Notes under the pieces: model-generated | Databases searched by the model: none | What the model was told of the DNA's origin: nothing | Seen by the model: only the letters and a program-made list of their open reading frames with translations | Source of the DNA: Ricordea florida | Lineage: Eukaryota; Cnidaria; Anthozoa; Corallimorpharia; Ricordeidae | Assembly (NCBI GenBank): GCA_949710005.1 | Contig: OX453276.1 | Coordinates: 8,000,877-8,064,876, forward strand | DNA: 64,000 nucleotides | Direction of reading: 5' to 3' | Part shown: positions 50,123 through 59,216 of the stretch, piece by piece | Numbering within the stretch: the first letter of the stretch is position 1 | Layout: each line of letters begins with the position of its first letter | Made by a program: the position numbers and the translations under genes

Positions 50123-51141
50123 GGTATAACTTGAAGTTCTTCCCTTACAAAACCGCGTCTTGGCCCATCCAATAAATAATATAAAACAGGTTGATTAGGT
50201 GAAACGACGCTACGCGTAATATCATAAACTTTTATACTCCAAATAGGATCAGTAGCCCGTCTTTTTTCACCACCCTCAAGTTCGCCAGGAGATAATAAAT
50301 ATCTAACTTTTACACCTGGAGGCAATCTAATCTCATCAAGTCCCACCTCGCGTTGGTAATTTTTAGTTTCAATATTAACCTCTTTCATTTTTATAGCCTC
50401 ATCAGGCTCTTTACCGGTTATTCTAGTTTTTGTATTATTCAAAGTTTTTAGAATAGCTGGTAATCTTTTAACCCACACCCTTGACCGCTCATCACTAATC
50501 ATTTCCTGCGCATATTGATGACTAAATAATCTTTCACCTAATATTCTGTTTGCTCTTTCAACAAATGCTTGAGCTCTATGGTTTCCAGCTTCACTTCTCT
50601 GAATTTTCACATTATGATAATTCATAAGTTTTGTAACCGCACCCATAAATTCTTTTCCTGGATCAACCATTAATGTTTTTGGATATTTCAATCTTCTAGA
50701 ATATATTTTTGTAAAAGCTTCTGATATCTCTCGACTTTCTTTTGAAGTTAATGGTTCCGAATCTTTATATCTCGAGGCGATATCAACCACAACTAACGCA
50801 TATTTATATGTTTTTCTTCCAACTCTATCATGCGGTAAAAATAATAAATCAGCTTGATGAATCTGATTAGGTTTGTCAACAGTCCAGTGTGGTCTAGGTA
50901 TATATTTGGGGGCTGGTAGATATATTTGCCATATTGCTTGTTTCTCTAACCATTGTTTAGCCACATTTTCACTTACTTTCACTTCGTGGGGTCGTTTTGC
51001 CTGATTTGCTTTTTCAGCTAATTTAGGAATTGCAGAATATCCTTTCCAATATCCCCCGGTTGAATAATATATCCGCTCGAAGAGCGGGCCCGGCTCGGGC
51101 TTCGCCCGATTTGCTGATTTTTTAGATAAGTATGAACTCAT
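50080..51141 (-). CDS. int: Polinton integrase (rve, DDE)
   Basis: 353 aa, the E2 homologue of 6322-7332. QAD, VDPGKEF and AFVERANRIL carry the catalytic triad. Two N-terminal differences: residues around 9-22 (KSANRAKPEPGPLFERI) are encoded by a GC-rich double hairpin (51074-51108), and ANQAKRPHE is an extra 27 bp. Tail-to-tail overlap with polB suggests the borders of the polymerase swap are tight. Confidence 0.93.
   Translation of the reverse strand: MSSYLSKKSANRAKPEPGPLFERIYYSTGGYWKGYSAIPKLAEKANQAKRPHEVKVSENVAKQWLEKQAIWQIYLPAPKYIPRPHWTVDKPNQIHQADLLFLPHDRVGRKTYKYALVVVDIASRYKDSEPLTSKESREISEAFTKIYSRRLKYPKTLMVDPGKEFMGAVTKLMNYHNVKIQRSEAGNHRAQAFVERANRILGERLFSHQYAQEMISDERSRVWVKRLPAILKTLNNTKTRITGKEPDEAIKMKEVNIETKNYQREVGLDEIRLPPGVKVRYLLSPGELEGGEKRRATDPIWSIKVYDITRSVVSPNQPVLYYLLDGPRRGFVREELQVIPYDTELPPDSVLVR
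51074..51108. repeat. Double-hairpin insert in integrase N-terminus (E2)
   Basis: CGCTCGAAGAGCG (5-bp stem, GAA loop), a 9-bp spacer, then CGGGCTTCGCCCG (5-bp stem, TTC loop). Both stems perfect. E1 has no such sequence (about 7275-7290). Confidence 0.85.
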
Positions 51142-51174
51142 TTAAAGATTAACCAAAGTATCTTATAAATCAAT
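51142..51174. promoter_or_regulatory. Bidirectional promoter, integrase/capsid (E2)
   Basis: 33 bp, one base different from E1 7333-7365. Confidence 0.6.
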
Positions 51175-52440
51175 ATGACGTCTGAAAAAATTAACCCAAA
51201 CAGGATTCCGAGAGTACCATTAGGTTTGAAAGCGGAATCAACATTGAATAGAATTACACTTAACCCATCATCAGCCAATCCTGGAGAAACTCTATACATA
51301 AATATTCCTAAACTTTCTGAAAATTTAGTGATTGTGCCGGGAAGCGTATATCTAGTATTTAACTTGACTGTTGATGGGCATGAAGATAACACCCTAGTGA
51401 ATAATGTAGGTAGTAACCTTGTATCCAGACTCAGGGTTCTTTTTGGAGGTGAAACACTACAGGATACTCAAAGATACAATCTATTTCAAACATACCACGA
51501 CTTATTCTTAACAGATGAAGAAAGAGAGGATGGATTAAGACAGGGTATTTCTTCCGAAAACATGAGGAAACTCAGGACAAATGCGGGCGATAAGGTAGAC
51601 ACAGATGCAAAAGAAGTAGCTCTTGCGGTAGTACACAACACTAAGTACCATATACCACTAAAACATCCTATTCTCAACGATCATGGAGTTTTCTACCCAA
51701 AGGCATTAGATCATCAACTAATCTTTGAGATTACACTAGCTCCAGTTAACGATATTGTTGTTTATTCTGACAATACCAAGACTCCAAATTACAAAATCAC
51801 AAACCTTGAGTTGGAATATTCTTGTATAACAAGTGAATACTTAGCTCGTGAGGCACAGGCAGTTTATCAGGTTGGTAAAGGATTCTTTTATGAGAATGTC
51901 ACTCTACACAAAACTTTCACCATATCCAGACCTACAGACAGCGTTATAAACCAGCATATTAATCTACCGAGAAGGTCAATTACAGGAATATTATGTTTGT
52001 TTATATTACCACACGTTGGAGGATCACGAGATTCTGAGAATTTTTTCAATCCGGGTATAACCTCAATCAATATCGATGTTAATGGTGTTCCAAATCGTTT
52101 CTACTCTAAGGGAATGGTACCTTCAGACCTATGGGAGTCGGTAAAGAAACGTTTCAGTGGTTCCTACCAATCCAGCTTCGCTGGGGAGAGCTTCGCTCGA
52201 TGGTCGGTAAAAGAAAAGGATTTTTATAGTAATAAGTTTGCCTTGTGGTTAGATTTGAGAACGCATCCAGATAATAGCATTCATGGAGGGGGCCTAGCCT
52301 TAAACAACGCACAAGATGGTATAAAAATAGAAATGAAAAGAAAAGTTGGAGGAACTGGTATTATGACATGTTACATGTTTGTTGTAGCTGATGCGTTGAT
52401 GGAGGTTATGAATTCAAACTTAAGATCAATCATGTACTAA
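51175..52440 (+). CDS. Putative double jelly-roll major capsid protein
   Basis: 421 aa, the homologue of 7366-8625, with the same PGETLYINIPKLSENLVIVP and RRSITGILCLF blocks. Near residue 330 it has YQSSFAGESFA, encoded by the double hairpin at 52172-52198; E1 has SLWSGSS there. Because the insert keeps the frame in a surface-loop-like variable patch, it is probably tolerated. Confidence 0.75.
   Translation: MTSEKINPNRIPRVPLGLKAESTLNRITLNPSSANPGETLYINIPKLSENLVIVPGSVYLVFNLTVDGHEDNTLVNNVGSNLVSRLRVLFGGETLQDTQRYNLFQTYHDLFLTDEEREDGLRQGISSENMRKLRTNAGDKVDTDAKEVALAVVHNTKYHIPLKHPILNDHGVFYPKALDHQLIFEITLAPVNDIVVYSDNTKTPNYKITNLELEYSCITSEYLAREAQAVYQVGKGFFYENVTLHKTFTISRPTDSVINQHINLPRRSITGILCLFILPHVGGSRDSENFFNPGITSINIDVNGVPNRFYSKGMVPSDLWESVKKRFSGSYQSSFAGESFARWSVKEKDFYSNKFALWLDLRTHPDNSIHGGGLALNNAQDGIKIEMKRKVGGTGIMTCYMFVVADALMEVMNSNLRSIMY
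52172..52198. repeat. Double-hairpin insert in capsid gene (E2)
   Basis: CCAGCTTCGCTGG (5-bp stem), spacer GGA, GAGCTTCGCTC (4-bp stem), both TTC loops. Nearly the same 27-bp design is at 58329-58355. Confidence 0.85.
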
Positions 52441-52450
52441 ATAAAAAATC

Positions 52451-53026
52451 ATGGAAGAATTACGAGATAAAATTCCTTTTCATTGCATTATAACAGGTCC
52501 AACAAATTGTGGAAAAACAAAGTATATAATAGATAAACTCCGAGGGTCTTACCGAAAATTGTTTGAATTCATTGTTTTAATATGTCCAACCTATTCCAAA
52601 AATAAAACATATCATAATTTTGCCCTAGGGGATAAACATTTCTATAAATTGTCACCTGATGCAAGTAACATTGATGAGATTAATGAGTTATTAACTGATT
52701 GTCAAACTTTATTCTCTGGAACAAATACATTAATAATTTTAGATGATTGCGCTGTTTCTAATGATTTGAAGAAGCGATCAAACAAGTTTATAGATTTGGC
52801 ATTCTCCGGAAGACATCATGGATTATCAGTTTGGGTTCTCACCCAGCAATTAACATCCATAGCAAAACCATTTCGTGAAAATGTAGCTTGTGTTATTACT
52901 TTTCATAATCCATCGCAGAAAGGTATGAAAATGTTTTTTGAAGATTATGGCGGTGATTTGGATTATGAATTAGGTAAAAAGTTTGTTCAACTCCTGAAAA
53001 CTGAAAAATATTCTAGGTTATGTTGA
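52451..53026 (+). CDS. A32-like packaging ATPase, C-terminus truncated by stop
   Basis: 191 aa; Walker A GPTNCGKT (16-23) and Walker B LIILDDC intact. A TGA at 53024 follows KYSRLC, where E1 has TTA (Leu). In-frame codons continue as SLRHPFNCYLEIPEVI to a stop at about 53078, so a single substitution shortens the protein by about 17 residues. All known catalytic motifs precede the stop, so the effect is uncertain. Confidence 0.85.
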   Translation: MEELRDKIPFHCIITGPTNCGKTKYIIDKLRGSYRKLFEFIVLICPTYSKNKTYHNFALGDKHFYKLSPDASNIDEINELLTDCQTLFSGTNTLIILDDCAVSNDLKKRSNKFIDLAFSGRHHGLSVWVLTQQLTSIAKPFRENVACVITFHNPSQKGMKMFFEDYGGDLDYELGKKFVQLLKTEKYSRLC

Positions 53027-53082
53027 TCTTTACGCCATCCATTTAATTGCTATTTAGAGATACCTGAAGTGATTTAACAAAT

Positions 53083-53625
53083 ATGACAAACGTTGAAGAT
53101 TATATTGAAGAAAAAACTGAAGTAAAGACCGAGGTAAATGATAATGATGAACTTGAAATAAAACAAGAATCTCTCGCAATTCTTGCAGCGCTCGGAACAA
53201 CAAAGGAATATTTAGGGGTTGAAATGAGCTTGGGCGACATAAAAAAATTATCGGAACGCGATGTAGAAAAATATTTTAATCGATACCAAGCGGTAATGGG
53301 TAAGAAAATTAACGGTGGATTGGTAGATTCATCCATTCAATTAGTTTCCAAACTTATTTCATATTTAGTTCCTGTGGATGATATAGAAGCACTATGTGTT
53401 GATTTGAAGAATGATGATTTGGTTAATCGCGAACTAACAAACATTGTAGGTCTCTTAGCATTGAAAGCAGGAAGGTTGGCAGCACTTGCTAGCGGTCTAT
53501 TCCAGATTGTTAAGCACGTTAAATTCAACAAAAATCAACAATTTTCAAGAGAAGAAACAGTAAATTCTAACAAAACTGATCAGGAAACTAAGCAATCTAC
53601 TGAAGGTATTGATACAGTATATTAA
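53083..53625 (+). CDS. Conserved Polinton protein, unknown function (180 aa)
   Basis: Homologue of 9317-9871, with a shorter N-terminus and a different C-terminal tail after VKHVKFNKNQQ. The conserved core is LSERDVEKYFNRYQAVMGKK and LLALKAGRLAALASGLFQ. No fold recognised. Confidence 0.7.
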   Translation: MTNVEDYIEEKTEVKTEVNDNDELEIKQESLAILAALGTTKEYLGVEMSLGDIKKLSERDVEKYFNRYQAVMGKKINGGLVDSSIQLVSKLISYLVPVDDIEALCVDLKNDDLVNRELTNIVGLLALKAGRLAALASGLFQIVKHVKFNKNQQFSREETVNSNKTDQETKQSTEGIDTVY

Positions 53626-53662
53626 ACAGATCTAAAAACTTATTTGCAGCATCTAAATAACA

Positions 53663-54109
53663 ATGACTGAACAATCTGAAGTAGAAGTTGAACAAATTAC
53701 GGCGGATCCCGCACCTGAAAATAAAGATACTAAAAAGAGGGAGAAAGATCCAAAAAAGGTTGCGGCTGGAAAGAAATTAGCAGAATATAATAAAAAAGCA
53801 AAAGAAGCATTAGCTAGGGAGATGAAACGTGAAAGGGAACAAGCGGTGCAAAATGAAAATACAGAAAGAGAGTATAATCAAGAAAAGTCAAACAATGAAG
53901 CGAAATCATGGCTTCCAGAGTTATCTTTTACTACTGTTTTATCCGTTATTGGATTAGGGTTTACAGCATTTGATCTTTTTATGAGATATAAGGAAAAAGC
54001 TGGGGTTGAATATTCTAATAGGATAGCTGATTTATCACAAGTTCCACAATTACCACAACCCCCTAAAATTCCATTACATTTAACTCCAAAATCTTTAGGA
54101 ATGGAATAA
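53663..54109 (+). CDS. Lys/Glu-rich single-pass membrane protein
   Basis: 148 aa. KKREKDPKKVAAGKKLAEYN matches E1 exactly over most of its length, then the chain runs straight from LARE to MKRE, showing the empty site of the E1 hairpin insert. A transmembrane segment follows at about 93-113 (TTVLSVIGLGFTAFDLFM). Confidence 0.75.
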   Translation: MTEQSEVEVEQITADPAPENKDTKKREKDPKKVAAGKKLAEYNKKAKEALAREMKREREQAVQNENTEREYNQEKSNNEAKSWLPELSFTTVLSVIGLGFTAFDLFMRYKEKAGVEYSNRIADLSQVPQLPQPPKIPLHLTPKSLGME

Positions 54110-54120
54110 TCTCAAAAGTC

Positions 54121-54154
54121 ATCTAAAGATTTCTTAATGATACAGTAAAAAATT
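54121..54154 (+). promoter_or_regulatory. Late-class promoter motif
   Basis: ATCTAAAGATTTCTTAATGA followed by TACAGTAAAAAATT and the ATG at 54155. Confidence 0.55.
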
Positions 54155-54373
54155 ATGTCAACTGAAAACAAACTTGTGAAAACTGTTACTGATTCAGCTG
54201 TCCTTATTGGATTGGCAGCTGCTGTTGGTTATATATCTAAAAAGGTTATGAGAGAATCATTTATGAACGACCCATCCTCAAGTATTACAAATTATGCTAA
54301 ATGGGTGGCTGTATTGTCTGGTAGTATGTACCTAAAAACATATTTAGAGGATCAAAAGATTTTACCAAAATAA
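54155..54373 (+). CDS. Small two-pass membrane protein (72 aa)
   Basis: E2 counterpart of 10391-10609; FMNDPSSSITNYAKWVAVLS is identical between the two. The strongest conservation of the small proteins. Ends 2 bp before the next start. Confidence 0.75.
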   Translation: MSTENKLVKTVTDSAVLIGLAAAVGYISKKVMRESFMNDPSSSITNYAKWVAVLSGSMYLKTYLEDQKILPK

Positions 54374-54375
54374 TT

Positions 54376-54768
54376 ATGGCAACAATAGCAATGATGTTGG
54401 GAGGAGCTGTATTAAATGCAACCGCCTTTGTTGGTGGATCATATCTTGCAAAATATCTCTCAGGAGATAAAACGGATACAGAGAAAATAAGACACGATAA
54501 GGCATTAGAAAAATATCAAAAAGATTATGCAGAATATCAGGAAAATAGGCAAAAAGTAATTGATTGGGAAATGAAGAAAAAAGATGAAAATTATCAAGCA
54601 ACAAAAAATCTTTCAAAAACAGATGAAGCTTTAGAATTGTATGCTCAAATGCACGAACCAAAATTTGCAGATTATTATAGACCAAGCAAAAACCAAAAGA
54701 TGGGTGAAATGGTATATGTAGGCGGCGGTATGATGGCATTGGGGTATGCAGCTAGTAAATTTTTATAA
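54376..54768 (+). CDS. Small membrane protein with central coiled coil (130 aa)
   Basis: Homologue of 10612-11004. N-terminal hydrophobic segment, charged helix (TEKIRHDKALEKYQKDYAEY identical to E1), C-terminal hydrophobic segment. In E2 it is directly followed by the coiled-coil gene, without the E1 cassette. Confidence 0.75.
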   Translation: MATIAMMLGGAVLNATAFVGGSYLAKYLSGDKTDTEKIRHDKALEKYQKDYAEYQENRQKVIDWEMKKKDENYQATKNLSKTDEALELYAQMHEPKFADYYRPSKNQKMGEMVYVGGGMMALGYAASKFL

Positions 54769-54788
54769 TTTACAAACATAACTTTTTT

Positions 54789-54823
54789 GGTCTAAAAAGA
54801 TTTCTTACTGATAAGTAAAAATT
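54789..54823 (+). promoter_or_regulatory. Late-class promoter motif
   Basis: GTCTAAAAAGATTTCTTACT followed by GATAAGTAAAAATT and the ATG at 54824. Confidence 0.55.
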
Positions 54824-56038
54824 ATGGCAGAAGGAGGAGATATGTTTAAAGAAATACCAAACTTTGAACCAACTGATCTAGGCGATGATGATGGTGAAAA
54901 TATGGAAATGGATCCAATATCATTAACCACCCGTCTAATTAACCCTGATGATGATGAGGAAGAAGAAACTTCATTTGGCGGTAGGAATTACGAGAAGGAG
55001 GGTGCAAGACCTAAATTACCTAGTGATAAATATGATAATAGGATGGAATCTTTGCAATACATAAAAAGGTTATTTCCGGATTTCAACCCTTTGGATTCAC
55101 CATTTACAGCAGAATGGGATAAGGAGGGTAATTTGTTTGTTAAATTGAGTAATCAGATAAATGCTACAGAACATATATTGATTGATAAAGATGGAGTAAT
55201 AAAACTTGATAAGGTTGGTAAAACAATCATAAAAGCTCTAGGTGCTGATTATGAATCCATGCTTACAAAAAATAATAATCTTTTATCACAATTGAATGAA
55301 GCTAATGAACAAAATATGGAATTACTTAATGTAGTACAAGGATTGGAAGCAACCACAAAAGTATATCCTATGGAGATTAGTCGATATGAAGAAAAAGAAA
55401 AAGAACTACGGAAATTCGCTGAGAAACAACAAGTGGAAAAAACGGAAATTAAAAGTCTTTTTGATGCAACTGTTAAACAAAATATAGAATTAAAAATACA
55501 GAAAGAGAAACTTTTGAATGAAGTAAAATTATACAAAGATGAAATAGATAAGTATAAGAAGAAGCAGTCAAATTTAACAATGTTAGAACGCGGTAAAGAA
55601 AGATTACAAGCCGAAGTTGATAAATTTAAAGAACTAGCAAGAAAGAGTATTATTTTAAACCAAGAACAAATAGCTGATCTGGAGGGTAAAAATGAAGAAA
55701 TACTTAAAAATCTGCCATTACGGGAACGTGTGAAGAATATCTTCAAAAAATATGGTTTTACAGTATTCGCAGTTGTGATTGCTGTTGCTGCAGTAATTGG
55801 TGTAATAATTTCTAATCTTTCTAAAGGGTTAACCAGATTAGGTAAAGGTGTTGGTAATGGGTTTAAAGCTATTGGTAAAAAACTCGGTGAAATATTACCA
55901 GGGATGGTTGGAGCGATTGTAAGCTTTTTATTCAAAACAGCTGGTCAAGTTATTGGATTTTTAGGTGAGAATGCATGGTTGTTGATAATGGCGGTGGTTC
56001 TATATTTTGTGGAAAGTATAAAAAAGAAGAGAAAGTAG
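54824..56038 (+). CDS. Coiled-coil protein with C-terminal membrane segments
   Basis: 404 aa, the E2 homologue of 12001-13308. It lacks the PPPGTPP repeat. Coiled coil at about 135-300 is much diverged (about 45% by eye), while the membrane-associated C-terminus (FTVFAVVIAVAAVIGVII, KKLGEILPGMVGAIVSFLFK, WLLIMAVVLYFV) is highly conserved, so selection acts mainly on that part. Confidence 0.75.
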   Translation: MAEGGDMFKEIPNFEPTDLGDDDGENMEMDPISLTTRLINPDDDEEEETSFGGRNYEKEGARPKLPSDKYDNRMESLQYIKRLFPDFNPLDSPFTAEWDKEGNLFVKLSNQINATEHILIDKDGVIKLDKVGKTIIKALGADYESMLTKNNNLLSQLNEANEQNMELLNVVQGLEATTKVYPMEISRYEEKEKELRKFAEKQQVEKTEIKSLFDATVKQNIELKIQKEKLLNEVKLYKDEIDKYKKKQSNLTMLERGKERLQAEVDKFKELARKSIILNQEQIADLEGKNEEILKNLPLRERVKNIFKKYGFTVFAVVIAVAAVIGVIISNLSKGLTRLGKGVGNGFKAIGKKLGEILPGMVGAIVSFLFKTAGQVIGFLGENAWLLIMAVVLYFVESIKKKRK

Positions 56039-56040
56039 AT

Positions 56041-56051
56041 CTGCTTCGCGG
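56041..56051. repeat. Single GC-rich hairpin between genes (E2)
   Basis: CTGCTTCGCGG, 4-bp stem with one G-T pair and TTC loop, in a 14-20 bp segment absent in E1 (13309-13315). Confidence 0.55.
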
Positions 56052-56060
56052 CCTCAAACA

Positions 56061-56096
56061 GGTCTAAAGATATCACGGTGATCAGTAAAATACAAT
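56061..56096 (+). promoter_or_regulatory. Late-class promoter motif
   Basis: GGTCTAAAGATATCACGGTG followed by ATCAGTAAAATACAAT and the ATG at 56097. Confidence 0.55.
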
Positions 56097-56711
56097 ATGG
56101 ATGACTACAATAAAATTTATCCTCAACTACCTAATAATTCTGATCCAGTCAATTTCAGACTACAAAAGTCATGCGAAGTACTACAAAATCTTGAGAAGGA
56201 AATTAAACATTATGAGGAAGTTAGGAAAAAATACAATAGAGTAAGGGGAATTTTTACAAAAATCAGTGTTTGTAGTGGTGTGCTTTCAGTTATTCTATCT
56301 GCAAGTGGACTTGGAACTTCCCTTACTGGATTTGGTGCTGTTGTTGGTATTCCATTAGGAGCAGTGGGAGGTATTTGTGGTGGAATATCGGTTGGATTCG
56401 GTTCAGCTTCTAAACGACTTTCCAATAAAGTTAGTAAACATGAACAGACAGTTTCTCTAGCAAAAGCAAAAGTAAACACCATTCACGACTTGATTTCAAA
56501 GGCTCTAAAAGATAACGCAATCTCTGACCAAGAATTTTCTCTAATTTTATCAGAGGTGGATAAGTTTGAAAAACTAAAACTAGAAATCCGCCAAAAAACT
56601 CGAAAAGATACAGAAAAAAACTTAAATATGAATCAGATAAGAACAGAGGTTCGAGCGGAAATATTAAAGGAACTGACCGAAGGGATGGGAAGAGCAGCTC
56701 CCATACATTAA
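56097..56711 (+). CDS. Membrane protein with glycine-rich hairpin (204 aa)
   Basis: Homologue of 13347-13943, with FTKISVCSGVLSVILSASGL and GFGAVVGIPLGAVGGICGGI segments and the conserved SDQEFSLILSEVDKFEKL. The C-terminus differs (TEGMGRAAPIH), encoded by a GC-richer stretch that may be a hairpin relic. Confidence 0.7.
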   Translation: MDDYNKIYPQLPNNSDPVNFRLQKSCEVLQNLEKEIKHYEEVRKKYNRVRGIFTKISVCSGVLSVILSASGLGTSLTGFGAVVGIPLGAVGGICGGISVGFGSASKRLSNKVSKHEQTVSLAKAKVNTIHDLISKALKDNAISDQEFSLILSEVDKFEKLKLEIRQKTRKDTEKNLNMNQIRTEVRAEILKELTEGMGRAAPIH

Positions 56712-56796
56712 AAATTTCATATGAGAGAACTGATGTTGGTTGTAATTGTTTTGTGGGAATTAGAAGAGAGGTTAATTAACATTTTATTCTAGATCT

Positions 56797-56824
56797 TCCG
56801 CTTCGCGGAGGCCAGCTTCGCTGG
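56797..56824. repeat. Double hairpin upstream of 530-aa gene (E2)
   Basis: TCCGCTTCGCGGA (5-bp stem) then CCAGCTTCGCTGG (5-bp stem), TTC loops. The second hairpin is identical to the first one of 52172-52198. Confidence 0.8.
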
Positions 56825-56860
56825 TTTAAAGACCAGATTATCTGAAACACAAAGAATAAA

Positions 56861-58453
56861 ATGTTGTTAGACGATTTCAAAACCCGATATCCAAACGCCA
56901 ACCTTGATAAATTTACATTTGTGAATGATTCATATGGTGGATATATTAAATGGAAAGTTAATGGAACAACAGTTATGTCAAATGATGATCCTACTGGAAA
57001 AACATGGGTTGATGATCTTTCCACTAATTTGAAAACATTATTATGGGGAGATTTCGGCTTAGAAAAGAAACCTAAAGTTGGCTCGTTTCCAAATAGTTTA
57101 TCAATTACAAATCAATCCTATCCAATACCCGCTATTGAATTCAACGACTTTACAACTGATGTAACAAAAACGTTAACACTTCTAGATATATATGTTACAG
57201 ATAAAAAGAAATTCGTTGCTCCTATGAGAAACATATTTAAATCACAGGTTGTAACATTTAATTCCGCAAAGGAGTGCAAAAAATGGTTGAATAAACCAGA
57301 TTTTAATCATTGGCCACAACAACTTAACTTTGCGGTTTGGTGCGCAACATCTGGTTGTGGTATAAGTCTTTTTGAAAGTCTAAATTATCCCAAAGTAATT
57401 AGCAGTTTTATAAAGTTTCATATATATTTCACAATAAGGCGAATATTGTATGAATTAAAACTTCCCTTACCAGATGAAAAACCTTTTTCGATAAAAAATA
57501 ATCCATATAATAAAGTTGTATATAATAAATTGTGTGAAGAGTTTGGGATTAGTAATAATTCTGACTTTAGGTGGAAAGGTGGAAGAAATCATGGTTTGGG
57601 GGATCAATTTATTTATTACAGCTCAGGAGGAAATGAAAATTTATATATTGTAAGAAATTATGATCATGATGCAAATACTTGGCCTGGACAAAATAAATTT
57701 TCTGATGAGGGTTATAAGGATGGAGATGGAAATAAAATCTCGTTTATTAGAAATGATCTATTTAGTGATTTCAAATATGCTTGGTTTATCCCTATGGAAG
57801 GACATGGGCTCACCAAAGCGGGGCTTGGAAGATTAAATCGATCCGCTGAGGCTTTTGTTTACTGCATATTGGGAGCACAAGTTAATACAAGAAACCCAAT
57901 TTATGGTAACGGTGGTGGAGCAATAGAAACACAACAAGAATTCAAAGCCTTATTTGAGAGTAGTGTAATAGAAAATGATATTTCTAAATCTATTCAAAAT
58001 TACCAAAAATCTGTGCAGGAAACTAAATTACGGCTTGATTTGGCTGTTGCTCCGGGTGTTTGGTTAATGCCAAGTAATATGATCATAAACACGGAGAGCG
58101 TGGTTGGGTATAATAACAAACTCATGAAAGCCACTGAAGATATGAATTTTGGAGTAAATAATGCATTAAATGTTGAAACAAAAACAGTTGGAATAAGTCA
58201 CAGTTTAGGATCTTCAAAGTTAAAGTTACCTCATAGAACTGAAACGAAGAGACCCTACGGGCCGCGGAGCAAAAACCCGAAGGAACCAAAACCAGACTCG
58301 ATGAAACAGGAAATCCGCGGTACCAACTCCAGCTCCGCTGGGGAGGACTTCGTCCGATCCACCAAAAATAATATTGACTCAACGCAGCATGAAAAGAATA
58401 TATTAGCATTGACAGTTGTTGTGGGTGGATTAGCGTGGTTTCTATTTCGGTAG
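56861..58453 (+). CDS. Conserved Polinton protein with C-terminal membrane anchor (530 aa)
   Basis: Homologue of 14063-15625. Signature QQLNFAVWCATSGCGISLFE is conserved, as are FRWKGGRN and GHGLTKAGLGRLNRSAEAFV; the terminal membrane helix is near 512-528. It contains two hairpin-family inserts near the C-terminus (58253-58271 and 58329-58355) that lengthen a variable linker between the last conserved block and the membrane anchor. Function unknown. Confidence 0.75.
   Translation: MLLDDFKTRYPNANLDKFTFVNDSYGGYIKWKVNGTTVMSNDDPTGKTWVDDLSTNLKTLLWGDFGLEKKPKVGSFPNSLSITNQSYPIPAIEFNDFTTDVTKTLTLLDIYVTDKKKFVAPMRNIFKSQVVTFNSAKECKKWLNKPDFNHWPQQLNFAVWCATSGCGISLFESLNYPKVISSFIKFHIYFTIRRILYELKLPLPDEKPFSIKNNPYNKVVYNKLCEEFGISNNSDFRWKGGRNHGLGDQFIYYSSGGNENLYIVRNYDHDANTWPGQNKFSDEGYKDGDGNKISFIRNDLFSDFKYAWFIPMEGHGLTKAGLGRLNRSAEAFVYCILGAQVNTRNPIYGNGGGAIETQQEFKALFESSVIENDISKSIQNYQKSVQETKLRLDLAVAPGVWLMPSNMIINTESVVGYNNKLMKATEDMNFGVNNALNVETKTVGISHSLGSSKLKLPHRTETKRPYGPRSKNPKEPKPDSMKQEIRGTNSSSAGEDFVRSTKNNIDSTQHEKNILALTVVVGGLAWFLFR
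58253..58271. repeat. GC-rich hairpin-family insert (E2)
   Basis: CCCTACGGG (3-bp stem) followed by CCGCGG. Shares the 18-nt CCTACGGGCCGCGGAGCA with 10076-10093 in E1, in another gene. Confidence 0.8.
58329..58355. repeat. Double-hairpin insert (E2)
   Basis: CCAGCTCCGCTGG, spacer GGA, GGACTTCGTCC. Stem changes relative to 52172-52198 are compensated on both sides. It lies in a segment of about 63 bp that E1 lacks (near 15550). Confidence 0.85.
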
Positions 58454-58549
58454 ATGACTGGATTTTTCAGCTTACGCGTAAGTAGTTTTTTTATCACAGA
58501 TGGTGATTATATAAAATTTAAAAAGATGAATATGGAATAATCAGACAAA

Positions 58550-59185
58550 ATGTTAAGCATAACAATGTATGATTCTGAAACTAGGATTTATTTAGATCCC
58601 CCACTGAAAAATGTTAGTGAGATACAACTTCTAGATTGTAATATAAAAACCAAAAGATTGATTAATTTTAAAGACGAACAGAGAATAACTGATGAAAGGG
58701 ATCGTCCGCTCGTAATAATACGGCCTGGAACATATTCACTTCTCGATATTCAATCAATAATTACTAATAGTGAAAAGGGATCAAATATAACAATAATAGG
58801 GGGTGATACTATTGACTATCTATTTTCTAATAAGGTATTTAACATTAAACTTACGAGAGGGTTGGCAATTGGTTTAGGTATACCTGAAGTTATAAATTCT
58901 GGTAAATTATACCCAATAAAAATAAATATTAAGGTGCCATTGAGACTTATGTGCAATATAGTGGATAATAGGATGTCATATATGAATAAAAATAAAAATG
59001 GAGAACTTGTAAAACTATCCCCATCACACTTACTAGCAAACATACCCTCAAAAGATTATCCAACAATCCCAGTTAGAAAATATGATACCTTAATAAACCA
59101 CTTTGATTTAAGCATCTTAGACGTTGAATGGAAAAAACTTGATCTGAAGGGTTCTCCCATAACTATAAGTTTAAGATTTAGATAA
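58550..59185 (+). CDS. Penton / minor capsid protein candidate (211 aa)
   Basis: Homologue of 15869-16504. RPGTYSLLDIQSII, the LGIPEVINSGKLYPIKI block and the terminal KGSPITISLRFR match. Same length despite about 28% divergence, consistent with a compact beta-barrel. Confidence 0.6.
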   Translation: MLSITMYDSETRIYLDPPLKNVSEIQLLDCNIKTKRLINFKDEQRITDERDRPLVIIRPGTYSLLDIQSIITNSEKGSNITIIGGDTIDYLFSNKVFNIKLTRGLAIGLGIPEVINSGKLYPIKINIKVPLRLMCNIVDNRMSYMNKNKNGELVKLSPSHLLANIPSKDYPTIPVRKYDTLINHFDLSILDVEWKKLDLKGSPITISLRFR

Positions 59186-59216
59186 ATTTCAGCGTATCTG
59201 ACCCTTCAGGTATTTT

